A stretch of 64,000 bases of DNA from Phellopilus nigrolimitatus (taxonomy: Eukaryota; Basidiomycota; Agaricomycetes; Hymenochaetales; Hymenochaetaceae). The DNA lies in NCBI GenBank assembly GCA_021029095.1, contig JAJOHG010000042.1:1-64000 (forward strand). The letters run 5' to 3'. The notes below the pieces were generated by a model. That model worked only from the letters and a program-made list of their open reading frames with translations, did not search any database and was not told the DNA's origin. A program made the position numbers and the translations under genes. Below, in pieces: positions 58,801 to 64,000 of this stretch. The stretch's first letter is position 1. Each line of letters begins with the position of its first letter.

Positions 58801-60223
58801 GCCATCGTCAGTTCCCCATCTCGCCAACCCGTCCCTGAAGTCGATGGAAGCTCGGCTGCGCATCGCTCAGGCAGACGATGCGCTCGCGACAATTCGCCGA
58901 CTCCGACGGATCCTCGCGGGTGTGAAGATCTTCAAGAAGTTGAACGTCGTCGGCACAGGGAACAGACCAAACACGCGAATGTATAGTCTGTATCAGCGAT
59001 TCCAGCAGAAGGTTGATCTTGCCGTGGAACGCTACAGAGCTGCATACGACGCGCTTAAGTCACTCGACCCCAACGGCGACTGGACGGACCGCTTCAAAAA
59101 ACTGGAGAAAGGGGATGTGCGTGGCCCTGATCGTGATGAGGAAATGGTGCGCAAGGTGGGGGAGGGTTATCACAAGCCGTCGTGGATATGGGAGGTCCCT
59201 CGTGCAAACACCAACGCGGATGGCTCACTGATCGAATTTGGCGATAGTGTGCGGGTAGAATGGGCGAAGTCAAGGGCGCGCTTCGAACGCTGGAAGGAGG
59301 AGATTGCACTCCTTTGCGAGGAGATGCGTCGAGTTCTTGCGTATCTCAAATGGAGGGCTGACTACTGGTTGTCTTTGCGAGGCTTGCGCACGGAGTTAGA
59401 CCTGAGTACGCAGAGTGGGGTCGACGCATACGCCGCCAAGCAGGCTAGTCTTTTCTCTTCTCTAGCCGCCAAGTTCGCTGCGAACTGGATCCCAGAGCTC
59501 CGCGAGCTGCGACCTGCACCTACCTGGGCGACAGAGTACCCTTTACAACCAGTCCCAGAAACATTTTCTGCGGACATATTTGAGGCTATGAGGACCCGAA
59601 AACGGCGAAAGAAAATTCTGGACGGCCGTCTCATTCTTCCCGCCGACCAGGCACCACTCCCGAATAAGGCCGCCCGCCTTTCCCGCACTGTGAGTACTGT
59701 CACAGGCAGGAAGCACACTCAAGAATTCACGCCGACAAGACTGCGCGGGGGTCACATCGTCCTTGCCGTATATCCTACAGGTGGAGGGGAGCTGGACGAG
59801 TTTCCTGGTACATTTGCAGAACCCGACATCGAAGCAGAAGAACATGGTAACAAGGCCGAACTCTGCGACAGCCAAGGAGCTGGCGGCTTTGTGGGAGGAC
59901 TTCCCAGCGCGTCGGAGGGGGGATTTCGTGATGGGGAAGAGGGGGTTACTGGTGAGCCGGGGAATGGCGTGACTGCTGGGGGACTTCGCGGCGTTGAGGG
60001 GGGACTTCGCGGCGTCCAGGGGATAGTTTGTGGTAGCGAAGGGGAGCTCACGGGCACAACGGAGCTTCGCGACACGTCGGGGGAACACTTTCGTGGCAGT
60101 CAAGACATTTTTGATAATTCCGATTCAGACTTTGATGAGTTCTCCGATGATGAGTATAACAGTAGAATTATTCTACAGTGGGCTCACCATGACCAGATAC
60201 CAGACTTAGAGTTCGATGATTAA
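55835..60223 (+). CDS. KDZ transposase with CxC2-like zinc cluster
   Basis: Ten exons: 55835-56218, 56271-56483, 56553-56915, 56968-57161, 57220-57379, 57446-57597, 57652-58046, 58122-58298, 58356-58488, 58546-60223; phases agree, ~1282 aa. The zinc cluster reads CHSCKTGDASIRCIDCYGRG, then LVCRDCAIKNHSHQPLHRI. The family core follows: VWTGEFFRKTSLQVLGLRMQ, GLFPASIDRPRTVFTFDVL and FHELTLQGKTNTYDFYRAMA. Candidate RNase-H-fold acidic residues are in FIAVDANFKLK (~395), LISYDIGCQWSKN (~514) and YGEGVESEWAHING (~577-582), all retained. The C-terminal ~120 residues are Gly/Glu-rich degenerate repeats (GGLRGVEGGLRGVQG) ending in an acidic tail. It should bind the terminal arrays and catalyse excision and insertion. 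The start codon is the least certain point. Confidence 0.85.
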
Positions 60224-60309
60224 TAGTAAATTTAAATGTTTGAAGATTATTTTCCAGATATTTGATTAATAAACCTACTAAGGGTCTACAGTTACCAAAG
60301 TGACTGCGA

Positions 60310-62247
60310 AAATCCGCAGAGCAATATCCACAATGGCTCGAATAGGATCTACAATAACCAGTGAATTATCTACAACGGCCCGGACAGGATCTACAATTCT
60401 CGCAAAACATCCACAGAGGATCTACAATAACTAGAAATTATCTACAATGGCTCGGACAGGATCTACAATAACCAGAAAATTATCTACAATGGCCCGGACA
60501 GGATCTACAATTCTCGCAAACTATTCACAAAAGGATCTACAATAACTAGAAATTATCTACAACGGCTCGGACAGGATCTACAATAATTACAAATTATCTA
60601 CAACGGCCCGGACAGGATCTACAATAACGAGGAAATTATCTACAATGGCCCGGACAGGATCTACAATGCTCGCAAACTATTCACAAAAGGATCTACAATA
60701 ACAAGAAATTATCTACAACGGCTCGGACAGGATCTACAATAATTACAAATTATCTACAACGGCCCGGACAGGATCTACAATAACGAGGAAATTATCTACA
60801 ATGGCCCGGACAGGATCTACAATAACTAGAAATTATCTACAACGGCCCGGGCAGGATCTACAATGCTCGCAAACTATTCACAAAAGGATCCACAATAACC
60901 AGAAAATTATCTACAACGGCCCGGACAGGATCTACAATGATCAGAAAATTATCTACAATGGCCCGGGCAGGATCTACAATGCTCGCAAAACTATTCACAA
61001 AAGGATCTACAATAACCAGAAAATTATCTACAACGGCCCGGACAGGATCTACAATAACGAGGAAATTATCTACAATGGCTCGGCCAGGATCTACAATTCT
61101 CGCAAACTATTCACAAAAGGATCTACAATAACCAGAAAATTATCTACAACGGCCCGGACAGGATCTACAATAACGAGGAAATTATCTACAATGGCTCGGC
61201 CAGGATCTACAATTCTCGCAAACTATTCACAAAAGGATCTACAATAACAAGAAATTATCTACAACGGCTCGGACAGGATCTACAATAATTACAAATTATC
61301 TACAACGGCTCGGACAGGATCTACAATAACGAGGAAATTATCTACAACGGCCCGGACAGGATCTACAATAACGAGGAAATTATCTACAATGGCTCGGCCA
61401 GGATCTACAATTCTCGCAAACTATTCACAAAAGGATCTACAATAACCAGAAAATTATCTACAACGGCCCGGACAGGATCTACAATAACGAGGAAATTATC
61501 TACAATGGCCCGGACAGGATCTACAATGCTCGCAAACTATTCACAAAAGGATCTACAATAACTAGAAATTATCTACAACGGCTCGGACAGGATCTACAAT
61601 AATTACAAATTATCTACAACGGCTCGGACAGGATCTACAATAACGAGGAAATTATCTACAATGGGCCGGACAGGATCTACAATTCTCGCAAACTATTCAC
61701 AAAAGGATCTACAATAACTAGAAATTATCTACAATGGCTCGGACAGGATCCACAATAACCAGAAAATTATCTACAACGGCTCGGCCAGGATCTACAATAA
61801 CCAGAAAATTATCTACAATGGCCCGGACAGGATCTACAATGCTCGCAAACTATTCACAAAAGGATCTACAATAACAAAAAATTATCTACAACGGCTCGGA
61901 CAGGATCTACAATAATTACAAATTATCTACAACGGCTCGGACAGGATCTACAATGATCAGAAAATTATCTACAATGGCCCGGGCAGGATCTACAATGCTC
62001 GCAAACTATTCACAAAAGGATCCACAATTATCAGAAAATTATCTACAACGGCTCGGACAGGATCTACAATGCTCGCAAAATATTCACAGGGGATCCACAA
62101 TTATCAGAAAGTTATCTACAACAACCCCCCCCAGACACGATCTACAATAACTTCAGATTAATCTACAATATTGTGGAAAAGCGTCGCTGTATTTGCACTA
62201 TCACTTTGCACTGTTCGTCGCAGATTGTTTAACAATCCTAGTAAGGA
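60310..62247. repeat. Right terminal inverted repeat with tandem array
   Basis: Roughly 1.85 kb of units GATCTACAATAACCAGAAAA plus TTATCTACAACGGCCCGGAC, and a variant with TGCTCGCAAACTATTCACAA. TCTACAA repeats at 20-21-bp spacing through the array. Apparent open frames inside are repeat translations (e.g. IYNNQKIIYNGPDR) and not genes. The last 455 bp mirror the left end exactly. Confidence 0.92.
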
Positions 62248-63128
62248 CGGCTCGGGTCGACCACTGACCTGACCCGCGGGTCAGGCCGCTAATGGGTCAG
62301 GTCAGCCTGGGCCGGTGCTGGGCCGGGTCGGGGTCAGCATTCGCCAGAAAGTCCTGACCCGGCTTGACCCCGGGCCGACCTTGGCCTGACCTCCGACCCA
62401 CAAATATTTAGTTACTCACGGCATGTACCAAAACTGGTAGCATCGGCTGTGGCCAGGATGACTTTGGTATCGAAATCCAGCTTTTTAAGGTACGCTGTGG
62501 GATCCTGGCACCCATAGACCTGTGACGGTGGTATATTACAAGTAAAGTAATACATTTTATATATATATATTGTGGCTTATGTAATGCACACGTACAACCA
62601 TCTGTATGCGTACTGAACACCTGACTTTTTATTTCCTTGTTTCGGCTCAACTTAGAATCCACATTCCTCTCATTTACTACCAACCAAATTCCAAACAGTG
62701 AGGAACCACCCGAAGCATTGCGGGGTTGTTGAGCGTAATTGATGCTTGCCTCTGAGCTCGTGTACGAGTGGTGTGGCCGTGCTTCTGCCCATTCTCTGAG
62801 ACGATTTAGTATAATAAATATGTGTGCAATAGTAGAGTGAGCGTACCTGGTTCATGTCGACTACATTGATGTTGTTTTCTGTGACAGGACCCGAGGAAAG
62901 AGCCCAGATGGAGTTGTTCGTGAACGTCAGGTACTCTAAATGTACAAAGTTATCGGGTCAGGAGGTCGACCTCGGGTCGACCCTGGCCTGACCCGCTGGG
63001 CCAGGTCAGTAACGGGTCAAGGTGGGCCGGGTCGGGGTCAAGAAATATTCAGAAATTCTGACCAGGCCGGGTCAGGGTCAGGTGGGAAAACACCCTGACC
63101 CGAACCGACCTGGCCTTTGAGAACACTA
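62248..63128. mobile_element. Right part of the outer hAT-like element
   Basis: Dense GGTCAGG, GGGTCGAC and TGACCCG iterons at 62253-62397 and 62953-63118 surround ~550 bp of different sequence. The left 52-bp remnant (47841-47892) carries the same words (GGGTCAGACCC, GCTGACCCGG, GGTCGAC). Such GC-rich subterminal repeats are common in hAT-type non-autonomous elements. The outermost bases mirror the left end exactly over 14 bp. Confidence 0.7.
62408..62945 (-). pseudogene. Spliced-looking gene fragment inside the outer element
   Basis: Reading leftward, LEYLTFTNNSIWALSSGPVT with ENNINVVDMNQ ends at GTACGC. After a plausible intron (CTCAG acceptor near 62799) comes EWAEARPHHSYTSSEASINY then FGIWL, and later VYGCQDPTAYLKKLDFDTKV with ILATADATSFGTCRE before a stop. 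These pieces look like exons of a host gene captured by the element. Family not recognised; no start codon. Confidence 0.35.
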
Positions 63129-64000
63129 ACGTCGCCTCCATATGCTAGAGCAAAATGAAGCACCCGATCTACCTCGCCACATTCCCATCAGCACACTCAC
63201 CTCGCACAGATTGCGCGGCCTTGTCATAGGTGCACACCGGCGATATCTCAACTGCATTAATCGCACTCCTCTGCGTCGGTTGCAGCAGCCGCAAATTACG
63301 CGAGAGATCACAGTATCCCCTCGCTTTCCAGAACCAGATCCGCACAGCTGGAGTGAGCCGGAACTGCTCCCTGGTGGTGCGCTCTTCCTAGTAGTCTGTC
63401 GGCCTGCGAGAGAGGTCGGCACAAACCAGTATCTGGGATTCTTGCGGTGCTTCAATGTGCCGGGTGGCGAGTGTGTCTGGACATACCAGCCAGACGAGCT
63501 TGACGTGAGGGGCTTTGGCTATGACATGCAAGCAAATGGTGACGTGCATGTGCTCACGGAGAGTGGTCCTGTTTTTGACATCCGCAACAATGACCACATT
63601 GGACCAAGGTAAGAAACACAACATCTATAGAACATAGAAACTATCATTTCACACTGATACTTTATTAAACCGAGAATCCTCGAGATTACCAAATTTTTAC
63701 CCCACACAAATCATCCTGAATCGCTTTACAAGGTTGTTACAGAAGGTTCTTTGGCCGCACCTGAATATTTGAAGCTCAGTGGTGACGTATTGGCAGTAGG
63801 CTACTATGAGCGTCTCGTCCTAACGTTCTGGACAGAAAAACGCTCAGTTGTAATTCCTCAGGTGTGTATATCTATCTGATGAAAAAAGTTGAACTTGACC
63901 AATCCATTTCTGTGCAGCGGTGTCTCAACAGTCTAGACTTGGTAGACGACTATCTCATTTACGTGCGAAATGATGATTGGACCTCCAGATCAGTTGTGGC
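63129..64000 (+). pseudogene. F-box protein, 3' half, continues past the window
   Basis: Continuation of the gene cut at 47840. After the duplicated ACGTCGCC the frame reads HMLEQNEAPDLPRHIPISTL, SWSEPELLPGGALFLVVCRP, GFLRCFNVPGGECVWTYQPD and GYDMQANGDVHVLTESGPVF, the usual C-terminal beta-propeller-like arm of this Agaricomycete F-box family ('LLPGG..L...'). Exons: to 63608, 63675-63861, 63918 onward; introns of 66 and 56 nt. The reading frame is open to the window end, so apart from the insertion the gene looks undamaged, in keeping with a recent event. Confidence 0.75.

Larger units (their letters stand above)
47893..62247. mobile_element. KDZ-superfamily DNA transposon, 14.36 kb
   Basis: The first ~455 bp (from TCCTTACTAGGATTGTTAAA at 47893) are an exact inverted copy, by eye, of the last ~455 bp (to 62247). 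Beyond that both sides continue as related tandem arrays (to ~49380 and from ~60310). Between them lie a KDZ transposase on the plus strand and two further genes. Exact terminal identity, an intact-looking transposase and open cargo genes suggest recent mobility. No clean target duplication adjoins these inner ends. Confidence 0.88.
47841..63128. mobile_element. Complete insertion with 8-bp target duplication; outer hAT-like element containing a KDZ transposon
   Basis: ACGTCGCC stands directly before 47841 (47833-47840) and directly after 63128 (63129-63136). The insertion begins TAGTGTTCTCAAAG and ends CTTTGAGAACACTA, exact inverted repeats with weaker similarity continuing inward. Joining the flanks through one copy of the 8-mer restores the F-box frame (LRRL to HMLEQ). 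An 8-bp duplication with TAGTG ends fits hAT elements. Outside the inner KDZ transposon only 52 bp (left) and 881 bp (right) remain, so the host of the nested insertion would be a ~0.93-kb non-autonomous element. An alternative is that these are the true ends of the KDZ element itself. Confidence 0.85.

Noticed and set aside
60801..61247. Long open frames inside the right terminal array (and mirror frames in the left array)
   Set aside because: They are translations of the tandem units themselves (IYNN/GPDR repeats) and exist only because the unit lengths keep one frame open; no gene features.

Overview
The window reads as nuclear DNA of a filamentous basidiomycete, most likely an Agaricomycete mushroom or wood-decay fungus. 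Introns are short (about 45-90 nt, GT...AG) and split most genes. Gene content is typical of that group: expanded F-box/leucine-rich families, a KDZ-superfamily transposon, a small ricin-B-like lectin, an Agaricomycete-type bZIP factor and a Rieske/DUF455 fusion. I found no rRNA or tRNA genes and no bacterial-type operons.

Layout. 1-5.8 kb: the 5' part of an F-box/LRR gene cut by the window edge, then gene-poor repetitive DNA. 5.8-21.45 kb: a tandem segmental duplication (5.82-11.99 kb and 15.34-21.45 kb) carrying two multi-exon, minus-strand membrane/beta-propeller-like genes and an uncertain partner just upstream of each. The spacer between the copies holds GC-rich decayed coding DNA and an Argonaute N-terminal fragment. 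21.6-43.2 kb: a mostly conserved gene block with a cyclin-like protein, GPI ethanolamine phosphate transferase 3 (GPI13/PIG-O type), F-box/LRR gene, a 549-bp MITE, Rieske-DUF455 protein, TatD nuclease, a head-to-head F-box pseudogene and F-box gene, ricin-B-like lectin, two small membrane proteins and a mitochondrial carrier. 43-47 kb: hairpin repeats and a bZIP gene with frameshifts.

47.8-63.1 kb is the main discovery region. A second, unrelated F-box gene is cut inside an exon by a large insertion. The insertion is bounded by a perfect 8-bp target duplication (ACGTCGCC at 47833-47840 and 63129-63136), and removing one copy rejoins the reading frame. Its outer ends (TAGTGTTCTCAAAG) look like a small hAT-type non-autonomous element. 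Inside lies a 14.36-kb KDZ transposon (47893-62247) with very long terminal inverted repeats made of tandem arrays in which TCTACAA recurs every ~21 bp. It encodes an apparently intact DDE-type KDZ transposase with a CxC2-like zinc cluster (10 exons, ~1282 aa), a 261-aa protein ending in an RNase H1-type hybrid-binding domain, and a ~901-aa minus-strand protein with a 39-bp minisatellite. The three genes and both arrays together look like a complete, recently mobile element.

Several genes (F-box at 36.2 kb, bZIP, mitochondrial carrier, both membrane/propeller copies) carry single-base frameshifts. They could be decay or assembly error, and the sequence alone does not decide. Gene models come from manual splice-site reading and comparison among paralogues in the window; start codons are the least certain part.
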